Shown here piece by piece: positions 10,171 to 19,931 of a stretch of 64,000 bases of DNA. Made by a program: the position numbers and the translations under genes. Position 1 is the stretch's first letter; each line of letters starts with the position of its first letter. The notes below the pieces were generated by a model, which was given only the letters and a program-made list of their open reading frames with translations, had not been told where the DNA came from and did no database searches. Origin of the DNA: Pelagibacteraceae bacterium AG-404-P08 (GTDB taxonomy: Bacteria; Pseudomonadota; Alphaproteobacteria; HIMB59); NCBI GenBank assembly GCA_003216195.1, contig QCJF01000003.1:1-64000 (forward strand). The letters run 5' to 3'.

Positions 10171-10724
10171 TATTTTTTAGTTATTTTTATCGCAGTATAG
10201 CATAGTTGTTTTATTGTTTTAGACAAAAGAACATACCCAGTTGTCATTTCTGCCTGGTTTTCGACGCCTGTATCATGATGTTCTAGCTCATCTTCTCTAA
10301 ACTTTTTTACAGTCTTCAATAAATCTGGTTTTAATTTTCTTTTTGATAGTTCCTTGGCTTGCTCCTCATAGTGCTGACCAATGACCTCTTCAACTGCAAC
10401 GGTGCATGCCATTGCAGCTTTTTTCCCCATTAATGCAGTGCCTAATCCAAGGGCATAACCTGCTAAATTCCAAAATGGAAATAAAGCGGTTGGTTTTACA
10501 TTCTCTTTTACTATGTACTCATCAAAAGTAGATTTGTGGATTTCTTCTTGGTCAGCCATCTCCTTAATTTCTTTACCAAATTCTGTGTTTTCTTTGAAAA
10601 TAGCTAATTGTCCTCGATATATTTGTGTTGCTCCATGCTCACCTGCGTGATCAACTCTGATAATTTCTTCAATTAATTTTTTATCTTCACCGCTAAGTGA
10701 TTTATTTTTCTTTTTTGTAGGCAT
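10167..10724 (-). CDS. coq7: Demethoxyubiquinone hydroxylase (Coq7)
   Basis: RVDHAGEHGA, EEIHKSTFD, VEEVIGQHYEEQ, DELEHHDTG di-iron ligand repeats. Confidence 0.95.
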   Translation of the reverse strand: MPTKKKNKSLSGEDKKLIEEIIRVDHAGEHGATQIYRGQLAIFKENTEFGKEIKEMADQEEIHKSTFDEYIVKENVKPTALFPFWNLAGYALGLGTALMGKKAAMACTVAVEEVIGQHYEEQAKELSKRKLKPDLLKTVKKFREDELEHHDTGVENQAEMTTGYVLLSKTIKQLCYTAIKITKKY

Positions 10725-11172
10725 TAAAAATAATTAATAACAGAAAAGTCATTGAAAACAAGAAGTTATAAACTGATAATGGAATACCGAAATAAGGTAA
10801 ATTTGCATCGGAGCATGTGGTAATTAATGTATTTGACATTAATTCTTCTTTTAATTTTGTAATATCATTTGGAAGCGTGGCAGCTTCACATCCAGTGTAC
10901 TCAATTATTCCAAATGTTGTCAGAGAATGATAACCGGAAATTCCTAATTCAACAAGAAGCAATATAGTTAGTAATATATAAATTAAATTGAAATATCTCT
11001 TAATAAAAAAATAAAATACACCCACTATCAAAATTGAATAATATGGAACTCGTTGATATACACACAATTTACAAGGGCTATGACCATATGCATATTGTAA
11101 TATCAAAGCAAAAGACATAGCTACCAGCGAAAACAAAAAGACGAGAAATAAAATACTAGTTTGTTTAATCAT
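10702..11172 (-). CDS. dsbB: Disulfide bond formation protein DsbB
   Basis: SPCKLCVYQRVPYY CxxC motif, multi-TM. Confidence 0.9.
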   Translation of the reverse strand: MIKQTSILFLVFLFSLVAMSFALILQYAYGHSPCKLCVYQRVPYYSILIVGVFYFFIKRYFNLIYILLTILLLVELGISGYHSLTTFGIIEYTGCEAATLPNDITKLKEELMSNTLITTCSDANLPYFGIPLSVYNFLFSMTFLLLIIFNAYKKEK

Positions 11173-11734
11173 GATAAAAAAATAAATAAATAAAAAAGAT
11201 TATTACAAGAGGTATGATTATAAAAATTAATAGTTTATTTCTTTGTAAAATTTTCATACCTAATTTTCCAAATTGTTTAATGATAAAAGCAATAATAAAA
11301 AACCTCAACCCCCTAGATAACAATGAAAGGAGTACAAAATAGATAAAATTAAATTGAGCATATCCACTTATTAAAGCTATAACTTTGTAAGGTATAGGCG
11401 TAAAACCACCTAAAAAAACTGCAAAAATACCCCAATCATTATAAAAATTCATAAATTCACCCTGCCTGCTTATATCAAAATAAGATTGGGCAATATCAAA
11501 AATGAAATATCCTATCATATATCCTAAAGCGCCACCAATGACTGAAAAAATCGTACAATTCAGTGCAGTAGCTAAAAAATTTTTAGGGTTAAAATAAACA
11601 ATCGGTATTAAAATTAAATCTGGAGGAATTGGAAAAAAAATACTTTCTATAAAAGCAACAAAAGATAAAAAATATTGTGAATATTTTGATTTAGAATTTT
11701 TTTCAATATATATATGTAAATTCTTCCAAATCAT
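11165..11734 (-). CDS. DedA/YqaA family membrane protein
   Basis: ESIFFPIPPDLILIP, GGALGYMIGYF, GGFTPIPYKVIALISG. Confidence 0.85.
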   Translation of the reverse strand: MIWKNLHIYIEKNSKSKYSQYFLSFVAFIESIFFPIPPDLILIPIVYFNPKNFLATALNCTIFSVIGGALGYMIGYFIFDIAQSYFDISRQGEFMNFYNDWGIFAVFLGGFTPIPYKVIALISGYAQFNFIYFVLLSLLSRGLRFFIIAFIIKQFGKLGMKILQRNKLLIFIIIPLVIIFFIYLFFYHD

Positions 11735-11757
11735 ATCGATTAATTAATATTTAGTAT

Positions 11758-12885
11758 TTAACCTATAAGGTAATACCAGAGATAAGCAATTATAATAGCT
11801 GGGATCGCACTGTAGAGTGTAGCAACTATTGCTGCTTTTGCAGATATAGCTATCGCAGGGAAAAGTGCATCACCGTCATTAGATATAGAGTTTCCTATTT
11901 GTGCGGACATAGGAATTTGACCACTCACATACATGGATGTGATCATAATTTGAGGACCACAGCCAGGAATAAAACCAATTAGTATAGCCATAAGAGGAAT
12001 AAATGGACCAAATAGTATTAATGACTCAAATATTAAACCATTAGTTGATAGATCGATTAATTCGTAGACAACAAATGAAATAATGACCCAAACAGTAACA
12101 AAGCAAGTTGTATCTACAACTTTTCTATAGGAATTTTCGTGTATTGAAGCCATTTGAATATCTGTTAATGGATTCAAAACCCACAACAAGACACAGTATA
12201 TCGCCAAAATAAATGCCATTAATTCAACCAAATTAATTCCAATAAAATTAAATTTTAGTTCAATGTTAAAAGCATTTAACATTCCCAAAATAAAACCAGG
12301 AGCTAAAAATAAAAACCAAATATAATAAAACTTATTTGATATTTTGTTTTTAGGTAAATGGGTTGTATTTAAATTTTTATTAATTTTATTTTGTAAGAAA
12401 TTCTTTGTAAAAGGTTGAGCAACATATCCAGATATTATACCAACTATAAAAGTTACTGGTAGTATGATTAAAGCAGCCTGGGGTTTTGTTGCAATAAGAA
12501 GAAAAGCTGCATCGCCCATAGTACTAATAAGTGCTGCGAGCACACCTCCAAAAGAAACTACTTTTCTAGTAAATAAGCTCATTACCATTATTGCTCCACC
12601 ACAACCAGGTATAACTCCTAACATAGAGCAAATGGGAATTTCAAATTTCTTATTTTGTAAAATTAATTTTTGTAAATTAAAATTTCTCTTTTCAAGAATA
12701 ACAAATAGTAGAAGTGTCACTCCAACAAAGCTAGATACAGCTATGTAGGCATCACTCGATGATGAAATTAAAATACTTCTAGTCTGTTCAGAAAATAAAA
12801 GAAGGAGAATACATATAAAGAGGAAAATTTTTGAAAATCTTAAATATTGAAATTTTCTACTTAATTCTAATACTAATTCTGTCAT
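11758..12885 (-). CDS. Putative manganese transporter (ArsP_2/MntX-like permease)
   Basis: Duplicated IPGCGGAIMV / IPGCGPQIMIT motifs, TMGDAAF / SNDGDALFPA repeats; divergent from mntR. Confidence 0.75.
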   Translation of the reverse strand: MTELVLELSRKFQYLRFSKIFLFICILLLLFSEQTRSILISSSSDAYIAVSSFVGVTLLLFVILEKRNFNLQKLILQNKKFEIPICSMLGVIPGCGGAIMVMSLFTRKVVSFGGVLAALISTMGDAAFLLIATKPQAALIILPVTFIVGIISGYVAQPFTKNFLQNKINKNLNTTHLPKNKISNKFYYIWFLFLAPGFILGMLNAFNIELKFNFIGINLVELMAFILAIYCVLLWVLNPLTDIQMASIHENSYRKVVDTTCFVTVWVIISFVVYELIDLSTNGLIFESLILFGPFIPLMAILIGFIPGCGPQIMITSMYVSGQIPMSAQIGNSISNDGDALFPAIAISAKAAIVATLYSAIPAIIIAYLWYYLIG

Positions 12886-12888
12886 ATT

Positions 12889-12904
12889 TTTAGCCTAGGC
12901 TAAA
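12889..12904. promoter_or_regulatory. Putative MntR operator: perfect 16-bp palindrome TTTAGCCTAGGCTAAA
   Basis: Perfect inverted repeat between divergent mntR and putative Mn transporter. Confidence 0.65.
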
Positions 12905-12978
12905 CAATATAGATATAACTAAATATTAGTCAAACAATTCTTTACTTTTAATTGTTAACAAAATAGATTGAACCAGCT

Positions 12979-13386
12979 ATGAAAAACACTAGATCTAGTG
13001 AGCCATATCAATTTTCAAATATCAGAAGCCAAAATAAGAACGAAATACTAGAGGATTATGTTGAGGCAATTCAAGAAATTTTACAAAATAAAGGTGATGT
13101 TAAAAATGCTGATTTAGCTCAACATTTTGGTGTTTCACAAGCCACTGTTAATAAAAATTTGAAGCGTTTAATAAGTTTTAATTTAGCAAAATCTGAACCA
13201 TACCGTTCGATTTTTTTGACAGAAAAGGGAGAAAAATTAGCTACACAATCAAAACAAAAGCATGAAATTGTTTATAATTTCTTAATTAAGTTAGGTGTCT
13301 CTAGAAAGACTGCAGAAAATGACAGTGAAGGTATTGAGCATCACGTAAGTGATGAAACATTAAAGTTAATGAAAAAATTTAAATAA
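12979..13386 (+). CDS. mntR: Manganese-binding transcriptional regulator MntR (DtxR family)
   Basis: EDYVEAIQEILQNKGDVKNADLAQHFGVSQATVNK HTH, C-terminal EGIEHHVSDETL metal-binding segment. Confidence 0.9.
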   Translation: MKNTRSSEPYQFSNIRSQNKNEILEDYVEAIQEILQNKGDVKNADLAQHFGVSQATVNKNLKRLISFNLAKSEPYRSIFLTEKGEKLATQSKQKHEIVYNFLIKLGVSRKTAENDSEGIEHHVSDETLKLMKKFK

Positions 13387-14955
13387 TTATTTTTTTGTTT
13401 TTGACAACATTCTTTTTTCTAGCACGTTATCGAATAAATAAATAACAACACAAAGGAAACAAATAATTGTCAAAGCATGCAAACTTCCATATTCAAACAT
13501 TTCATTTGATGAATATTTGTATAGGCTAGTAGCAAGTGTATCAAAATTAAAAGGTCTAAGTAGTAAAGTAATAGGTAACTCTTTTACAGTATCGACAAAT
13601 ACTAAAAAAAATCCTGCTAGTATACTCAACTTAACCTGAGGTAAAATTATTCGAAAATATGTTGTTGATGATCTTCTTCCAATTAATCTAGATGCATCAT
13701 CAATTGATTTTCCAATTTTTTCCATTCCTGAGTCTAAAGAATTATTTGATAGAGCAATTAATCTAATTATCAGAGCTAAGGACAAGCCTATTAAAGTGGT
13801 AGACAAAGATAATGTTGTTAATCGATCAAAATAAAATAAAAAGAAGAGCACTCCTAAAGCTATTACTACACCTGGTATTGCATACCCAATATTTATTATT
13901 TTTTTGTAATATATAATGTGATTTTTATTAGTAAATCTTGAGTAAAAACTAATAAATACTGAGATTATAGCACATCCAATTCCAGCGATAACTCCAAGCA
14001 AGATTGAATTATATAGTGAAGAAAAATAGTTATTAAAATCAATAAAATTTAAATTATTAAGAAATGTATAAACTACAAAAATAAGGGGCAGAATAAAGCC
14101 AAACAAAATAGGTAAGACTCCTAAGATTAACGAAATTATTCCAATGAACTTTCCCAATTTGTATTTAGACCACTGAATATTTTCATAAGTATTATTATTG
14201 AATTTCCTTTTACCTCTCAATTTTTGCTCAAAAAAATACAACAAACCCATAACTAAAATAATAATTAAGGCCAATAGGAAAGCTAAAGGTAGGTCATTTA
14301 ATATTGTTATATAATGAAAAACTCCAACTGATAATGTTTGTAAACCAAAAAAATCTGCAACACCAAAATCATTTACTGTTTCCATCAAAACTAATGCTAA
14401 TCCAGCAGCTATTCCAGGTAGGGCCATGGGCAAACCAATTTTAAAAAAACATTGATAAGGATTCTTACCAAGGGTTTTTGCAGCCTCTATATATCTTGTT
14501 GAGAAATTTATGATTGCAATCCTAGTTAGGATATAAACATATGGAAAAAAGGATAAAGAAATAATTAGCGATGCCACTATACTATTTCTTATTGAGAAAC
14601 CATCATAAAATAAAAATTTTAAAGATATAAAACCACCTGGCTCTAATATTTCGGCATAAGTATATGCTGAAATATAGGCTGGAACTGCCAAGGGCAATAT
14701 CGCAAATATTTGTAGAAATTTTCGTCCCCAAAATTCTGTCATCGTATTTATCCATGCCAATGGCACACTGATGATTGTTGTAAAAATACTTACCATTACT
14801 ATGAGTTTAGTAGACCCAATTAAATATCTATTAATGTAAAGCTCATTGGTTAAAAAAATTGCACTCAAACCATTTGTTATAACTAAGGCTATAGGGGTAA
14901 GTAGTAGGAAGCTGATTAATAAAAAGAAGAATAATTTAAATAAATTTACTGTCAT
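13387..14955 (-). CDS. Iron(III)-type ABC transporter permease (FbpB/ThiP-like, duplicated)
   Basis: Two EAA-loop segments (EAAKTLGKNPYQCFFKIGLPMALPGIAAG; DASRLIGRRSSTTYFRIILPQVKLSILAG). Confidence 0.88.
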   Translation of the reverse strand: MTVNLFKLFFFLLISFLLLTPIALVITNGLSAIFLTNELYINRYLIGSTKLIVMVSIFTTIISVPLAWINTMTEFWGRKFLQIFAILPLAVPAYISAYTYAEILEPGGFISLKFLFYDGFSIRNSIVASLIISLSFFPYVYILTRIAIINFSTRYIEAAKTLGKNPYQCFFKIGLPMALPGIAAGLALVLMETVNDFGVADFFGLQTLSVGVFHYITILNDLPLAFLLALIIILVMGLLYFFEQKLRGKRKFNNNTYENIQWSKYKLGKFIGIISLILGVLPILFGFILPLIFVVYTFLNNLNFIDFNNYFSSLYNSILLGVIAGIGCAIISVFISFYSRFTNKNHIIYYKKIINIGYAIPGVVIALGVLFFLFYFDRLTTLSLSTTLIGLSLALIIRLIALSNNSLDSGMEKIGKSIDDASRLIGRRSSTTYFRIILPQVKLSILAGFFLVFVDTVKELPITLLLRPFNFDTLATSLYKYSSNEMFEYGSLHALTIICFLCVVIYLFDNVLEKRMLSKTKK

Positions 14956-15548
14956 AAAATTATATAAATAACACAGCCTAGTAACAATAAAGCCATGACT
15001 CTATTAAAATAAATAATTTTTCTTTTATCATTAAGGTACTTTCTAAATGAGTGTCCAATTGCTGCCCAAACTACAGCGCTAGTTGATGTTGAAATTATAA
15101 AACAAATAAAGATTAAAATAAATTCCTCTAAATATGAGAATTTATTTTGTATAAAAATTGCAGAACTAGACATGGAAACACTTACAGCTTTAGGATTTAT
15201 TAATTGAAAGAAATAAATATCTCTAAATGTAAATCTTCTTTTATTATTATTGTCTGAAAATTCAGTTGAAATAAAAATTTTATAAGCTAGATAAGTTAAG
15301 AAGATTGTGGCTACTATTTTTATAAAAATCTTAAAATTTGGATAGCTTTCATAAATTTCTCCTATTCCTAATAAGCAAAGAGTTAAAACTGATAAAAATC
15401 CAAAAAAGACACCTAATATAAGTGGAATTGTTGCTTTAAAACCATAATTAACTGCATTTGTTGAAAGAATTATATTATTAGGTCCCGGTGTAATGGCAGC
15501 AGTCATTGCAAAAGTGAGTATGGGCGCCATAAAGTAAATGTATTCCAA
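14952..15548 (-). CDS. LysE/RhtB family amino-acid exporter
   Basis: TPGPNN motif, multi-TM, NPKAV. Confidence 0.88.
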   Translation of the reverse strand: MEYIYFMAPILTFAMTAAITPGPNNIILSTNAVNYGFKATIPLILGVFFGFLSVLTLCLLGIGEIYESYPNFKIFIKIVATIFLTYLAYKIFISTEFSDNNNKRRFTFRDIYFFQLINPKAVSVSMSSSAIFIQNKFSYLEEFILIFICFIISTSTSAVVWAAIGHSFRKYLNDKRKIIYFNRVMALLLLGCVIYIIL

Positions 15549-15645
15549 AGTATCGAGATATTATTCTTAAATTTAAATAAATATACAATTAGTTATCAAT
15601 TTGCCTAATTTGTCTTAATAATATAAGTAAATAAGATTATTTTAA

Positions 15646-15731
15646 GGCGTTGTGGCGGAATGGTAGACGCGCCGGATTCAAAATCCGGTGAGGGCAACCT
15701 CGTGAGAGTTCGAGTCTCTCCAGCGCTACCA
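15646..15731 (+). tRNA. tRNA-Leu (CAA), CCA encoded
   Basis: Acceptor GGCGTTG/CAGCGCT, anticodon stem CCGGA-TTCAAAA-TCCGG, T-arm GAGAG-TTCGAGT-CTCTC, long variable arm, 3' ACCA. Confidence 0.95.
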
Positions 15732-15746
15732 ACAATAAATAAAATT

Positions 15747-16217
15747 ATGAAAAATATTAAAAACTTAACGGCTGTTTTCTCATTGTTTTCCACAGGTATT
15801 ACGATTGTAACAAATGGAACAAACAGGAAACAATTTTTTGGTTGTACAGTCAACTCTTTCTCAAGCCTTTCTTTAGTTCCTCCAAAATTCTTATTTTGTC
15901 TTGGAAATGAAAATTTAAATTTAAAAAGTTTTAAATTAAATAGTCCTTTAAATGTAAATTTTTTAGCTAAATCTCAACTTAATTTATCTAATAAATTTGC
16001 TGTATCATTAGAGAAGAGATGGGTGAATACAAAATATAAAATTGCAAATAATAAGGTTCCATTCTTTCCGGATTCTTTAGGACTAATAGAGGCAAAAGTT
16101 GAAAAAAAAGTTATATCAGGTGATCATACAATTATCATATGCTTAATAACAAATTGTATAAAATTAAACACCAAAAAACCCCTTATTTATTATAAGAGCA
16201 AATATCACACCGTTTAA
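15747..16217 (+). CDS. Flavin reductase-like FMN-binding protein
   Basis: MKNIKNLTAVFSLFSTGITIVTNGTN...GCTVNSFSSLSLVPPKFLFCL; ORF-track start at 15660 lies inside the tRNA and is rejected. Confidence 0.85.
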   Translation: MKNIKNLTAVFSLFSTGITIVTNGTNRKQFFGCTVNSFSSLSLVPPKFLFCLGNENLNLKSFKLNSPLNVNFLAKSQLNLSNKFAVSLEKRWVNTKYKIANNKVPFFPDSLGLIEAKVEKKVISGDHTIIICLITNCIKLNTKKPLIYYKSKYHTV

Positions 16218-16225
16218 TTCTTTAT

Positions 16226-17161
16226 ATGAAATATATCAATAGTAGTTTTGAAGAAATTAATATCGATGAAAAGCTGTGTTTAACAATAGGTAACTTTGAT
16301 GGTATTCACAAAGGCCATAGAGAAATAATAAAAAACTTAATACAAAAAACTAAAATATCAAAATTTAAATCTGCTATTTTATCATTCACACCACATCCAA
16401 AAATTTATTTTAAAAAACAAAATAATTTTATGATTAATTCTCAATTAAAAAAAAAAGAGATTTTAGAGAGCTTAGGTTTAGACTATTTAATTGACTTATA
16501 TTTTAATAAAAAATTTACTCAACTAAATCATTTAGAATTCGAAGATAAAATTTTATTAGGAAAACTTAATGCTAAAAAAATTTTAATAGGAAGAGACTTC
16601 CAATATGGAAATCAAAGAAAAGGAAACATAGAGACTTTAAGAATATTTTGTGAGAAAAATAATATTCAACTAAACGAAATTGATCTCATTTTCGATGAGC
16701 AAAATAATAACAAAATATCTTCAAGTAAAATAAGAGAAAATCTTAATTCAGGAAATATTGAATTAGCAAATAAAGATTTAAATAGAAAATTTAGTATTTC
16801 TGGTGAAGTTATTAAAGGCGATCAGAGAGGTCGCTCAATTGGTATTCCCACAGCCAATATTGAGTACCCTCTAAATACAATTATCATTCCATATGGTGTC
16901 TATGCTGTAGAGACTAAGATTGATGGAAATACCTATTTTGGTATTGTTAATTTTGGTATAAGACCAACCTTTAATAAAGAAAAGCCAATTGTTGAGGCCT
17001 ATTTGTTTGATTTTGACAATAATATTTATGATAAAAATATAGAATTATTTTTTTATAAACAAATTCGACAAGAGAAAAAATTTAATGGTATAAAAGAATT
17101 ATTAAATCAAATCAATTTAGATATCACTGAAGCAAAAAAAATATTAAATTATGGAAATTAA
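16226..17161 (+). CDS. ribF: Riboflavin kinase / FAD synthetase
   Basis: TIGNFDGIHKGHREII, FGRDFQYG-like, GDQRGRSIGIPTANI kinase motif. Confidence 0.94.
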   Translation: MKYINSSFEEINIDEKLCLTIGNFDGIHKGHREIIKNLIQKTKISKFKSAILSFTPHPKIYFKKQNNFMINSQLKKKEILESLGLDYLIDLYFNKKFTQLNHLEFEDKILLGKLNAKKILIGRDFQYGNQRKGNIETLRIFCEKNNIQLNEIDLIFDEQNNNKISSSKIRENLNSGNIELANKDLNRKFSISGEVIKGDQRGRSIGIPTANIEYPLNTIIIPYGVYAVETKIDGNTYFGIVNFGIRPTFNKEKPIVEAYLFDFDNNIYDKNIELFFYKQIRQEKKFNGIKELLNQINLDITEAKKILNYGN

Positions 17162-19931
17162 AGACTCTATAACTCTTCCAAAGACTGGATTTTCTATGAA
17201 AGCTGACTTGCCTAAAAAAGAGCCAGGTATTCTTGATGAATGGCTTAAAAATGACATATATAAAAAATTAAGAGAACAATCAAATTCTAAAGAAAAATTT
17301 ATTCTTCACGACGGACCTCCTTATGCAAATGGTCATCTTCATATGGGTCATGCCCTTAATAAAATTTTAAAAGATATAATTGTAAAATATCAACAACTTC
17401 TTAATAAAAACTCTATTTATGTTCCTGGATGGGATTGTCACGGACTACCTATTGAATGGAAAATAGAGGAGGAATACAGGGCCAAAAAGAAAAATAAAGA
17501 TGATGTACCTGTAATTGAATTCAGAAAACAGTGTCGGGACTTTGCTAATAAGTGGATATCTATTCAAAAAAAAGAATTCCAAAGATTGGGAGTAATTGGC
17601 GATTGGGATAACCCTTACACAACCATGCATTTTCATGCAGAGGCACAAATAGTAAGAGAATTAGGAAAATTTCTCAAAAATGGGGGTATTTACAAAGGAC
17701 ACAGACCAGTTTTATGGTCTGTCATAGAAAAAACAGCACTTGCAGATGCAGAGGTTGAATATCATGATCATAAATCAACAACTATATATGCTTGTTTTCC
17801 AATTTCAAAAACTGATAACAATAAATTAAAAGATCACTCTATTGTTATTTGGACAACTACTCCTTGGACAATACCAGGTAATAGAGCTCTGGCAGTTCAT
17901 GACGATATTGAATACAAATCCTTAAGTATAAAAATTAATGATGGAAACAAAAACGTTATTGTAGCTAGAGATTTGGTTGAGTCATTTATTAAAGAAAATA
18001 AAATTGAAGAATACAAAGTTAATTTTTCTATTGAAGGTCATGAATTAGTTAATACTTTTTGTAAACACACTTTATACGACTCTGGATATAATTTTGAAGT
18101 TCCTATTCTTTATGGTGATTTTGTAACTACTGAACAAGGTACGGGCATAGTTCATATTTGTCCAGTACATGGAATGGATGATTTTATTTTAGGTAAACAA
18201 CATGATTTAGAATTACCCATGACAATAAATGAAAGTGGAATATATTATGATCATATTCCTGTATTTAATGGTCAACACATCTTTAAAGTTGATCAAAATG
18301 TTTGTGATGAAATAAAAAAAAACAAAAACCTTATATCACAAGGTATTTTAGTTCATAGCTATCCTCATTCATGGAGGTCTAAAGCACCCTTGGTATATAA
18401 AAATACATCACAATGGTTTATCTCAATGGATACGAACGATTTAAGAACAAAAGCACTTAAAGCTATTGATGAAACTGATTTTTTCCCAAAACAAGGACAA
18501 AAAAGATTAAGAAGTATGATACAGGACCGTCCGGATTGGTGTGTGTCGAGACAAAGAGTTTGGGGCGTGCCTTTACCAATATTTGTCAACAAAAAAACAG
18601 GTGAACCTCTACGCGATCAAAATATTATTGAAAAAATTGCAAAAATTTATGAATTAGAGGGTGGAGATGCTTGGTTTAATTCCAAACCCTCAAGATTTTT
18701 ATCACCTGAATATGACCCAAATGATTTTGAACAAGTAAAAGATGTTGTTGAAGTTTGGTTTGATAGTGGTTCAACTCATTCTTATGTCTTAGAGGCCAGA
18801 GAAGATCTTCACTGGCCAGCATCGATGTATTTAGAGGGTTCAGACCAACATAGAGGTTGGTTTCACTCCTCATTACTTGAGTCGTGCGGTACAAGAGATA
18901 AAGCACCTTTTGAAAGTATTTTATCACATGGTTTTGTTGTTGATGGTAAAGGTAGAAAAATGTCTAAGTCAGTTGGAAACGTTATTTCCCCAGATGAAAT
19001 AATCAATAAATACGGCGCTGATATATTGCGTATTTGGGTTGTTGCATCAGATTATTCTGAGGATTTAAAAATTGATAATCAGATAATCAACTACCAAATA
19101 GACTCTTACAGAAAAATAAGAAACACACTAAGATTCCTTTTAGGAAATCTTAATAACTTTAATAAACAAAATTTAGTTGTCCCAGAAGAAATGCCTGAAT
19201 TAGAAAGGTATATCTTAACGCAAATTTCAAGACTTAATGAAAAACTTAAAGAATTAGTTTCAAAACATGATTACCATGCAATTTACACTGCTTTACTAAA
19301 TTTCTGTACTCTTGAGCTATCAGCATTTTATTTTGATATTAGAAAGGACTCCTTATATTGTGATGACATTAAAAGTTTAAAAAGAAGATCAACTACAACA
19401 TGTTTACACATAATATTTGAGTTTTTAACAAAATGGCTTTCACCCATAGTTTCATTTACATGTGAGGAAGCATGGAAGTCTAGGAGTTATAATAACGAAG
19501 AGAGTATTTTATTACAAAATGTTAGAGATGATGAATTTACTTATAAGGATATTTCGCTTGAAAAAGTTTTTGAAGAACTAAAAAGAGTAAGGAAAAGTGT
19601 CACCTCCGCCTTAGAGCTAAAAAGAAATGAAAAATTAATTGGCTCAAGCCTTCAAGCTAAAGTAATTTTATTTTTATCTAAAGATACACAAAAAATAATT
19701 ACAGATTTAGATTTGGCTGAGATGTGCATAGTCAGCAATGTTGAAACACACGATATTTCAAATAGGTCCAAGGAATCAATCAGTATTGATTATGAGGAAA
19801 TATATGTAGAGATAAAATTAGCTGATGGAAAAAAATGTGAGCGATGCTGGGCTGTATTGCAAGAAGTATCATCTAGTAAAAATAATTTATGCAAGCGATG
19901 TGATGATGTTTGGAAAACTTTTCAACAATAA
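17151..19931 (+). CDS. ileS: Isoleucyl-tRNA synthetase
   Basis: HDGPPYANGHLHMGHALNKILKD, GWDCHGLPIEWK, KMSKSVGN, C-terminal Cys zinc motif. Confidence 0.97.
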   Translation: MEIKDSITLPKTGFSMKADLPKKEPGILDEWLKNDIYKKLREQSNSKEKFILHDGPPYANGHLHMGHALNKILKDIIVKYQQLLNKNSIYVPGWDCHGLPIEWKIEEEYRAKKKNKDDVPVIEFRKQCRDFANKWISIQKKEFQRLGVIGDWDNPYTTMHFHAEAQIVRELGKFLKNGGIYKGHRPVLWSVIEKTALADAEVEYHDHKSTTIYACFPISKTDNNKLKDHSIVIWTTTPWTIPGNRALAVHDDIEYKSLSIKINDGNKNVIVARDLVESFIKENKIEEYKVNFSIEGHELVNTFCKHTLYDSGYNFEVPILYGDFVTTEQGTGIVHICPVHGMDDFILGKQHDLELPMTINESGIYYDHIPVFNGQHIFKVDQNVCDEIKKNKNLISQGILVHSYPHSWRSKAPLVYKNTSQWFISMDTNDLRTKALKAIDETDFFPKQGQKRLRSMIQDRPDWCVSRQRVWGVPLPIFVNKKTGEPLRDQNIIEKIAKIYELEGGDAWFNSKPSRFLSPEYDPNDFEQVKDVVEVWFDSGSTHSYVLEAREDLHWPASMYLEGSDQHRGWFHSSLLESCGTRDKAPFESILSHGFVVDGKGRKMSKSVGNVISPDEIINKYGADILRIWVVASDYSEDLKIDNQIINYQIDSYRKIRNTLRFLLGNLNNFNKQNLVVPEEMPELERYILTQISRLNEKLKELVSKHDYHAIYTALLNFCTLELSAFYFDIRKDSLYCDDIKSLKRRSTTTCLHIIFEFLTKWLSPIVSFTCEEAWKSRSYNNEESILLQNVRDDEFTYKDISLEKVFEELKRVRKSVTSALELKRNEKLIGSSLQAKVILFLSKDTQKIITDLDLAEMCIVSNVETHDISNRSKESISIDYEEIYVEIKLADGKKCERCWAVLQEVSSSKNNLCKRCDDVWKTFQQ

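Noticed and set aside
12464-12748. 94-aa plus-strand ORF inside the putative Mn transporter gene
   Set aside because: Antisense to a well-supported multi-TM CDS; no recognisable domain
15660-15746. N-terminal extension MVDAPDSKSGEGNLVRVRVSPALP of flavin reductase ORF
   Set aside because: Encoded by the tRNA itself; true start at 15747
15605-15853. Minus ORF GSAGETRTLTRLPSPDFESGASTIPPQR
   Set aside because: Antisense translation of tRNA-Leu; spurious
17445-18927. Minus ORFs 17445-17648, 18365-18592 and 18676-18927 in ileS
   Set aside because: Antisense shadows in a highly conserved synthetase gene
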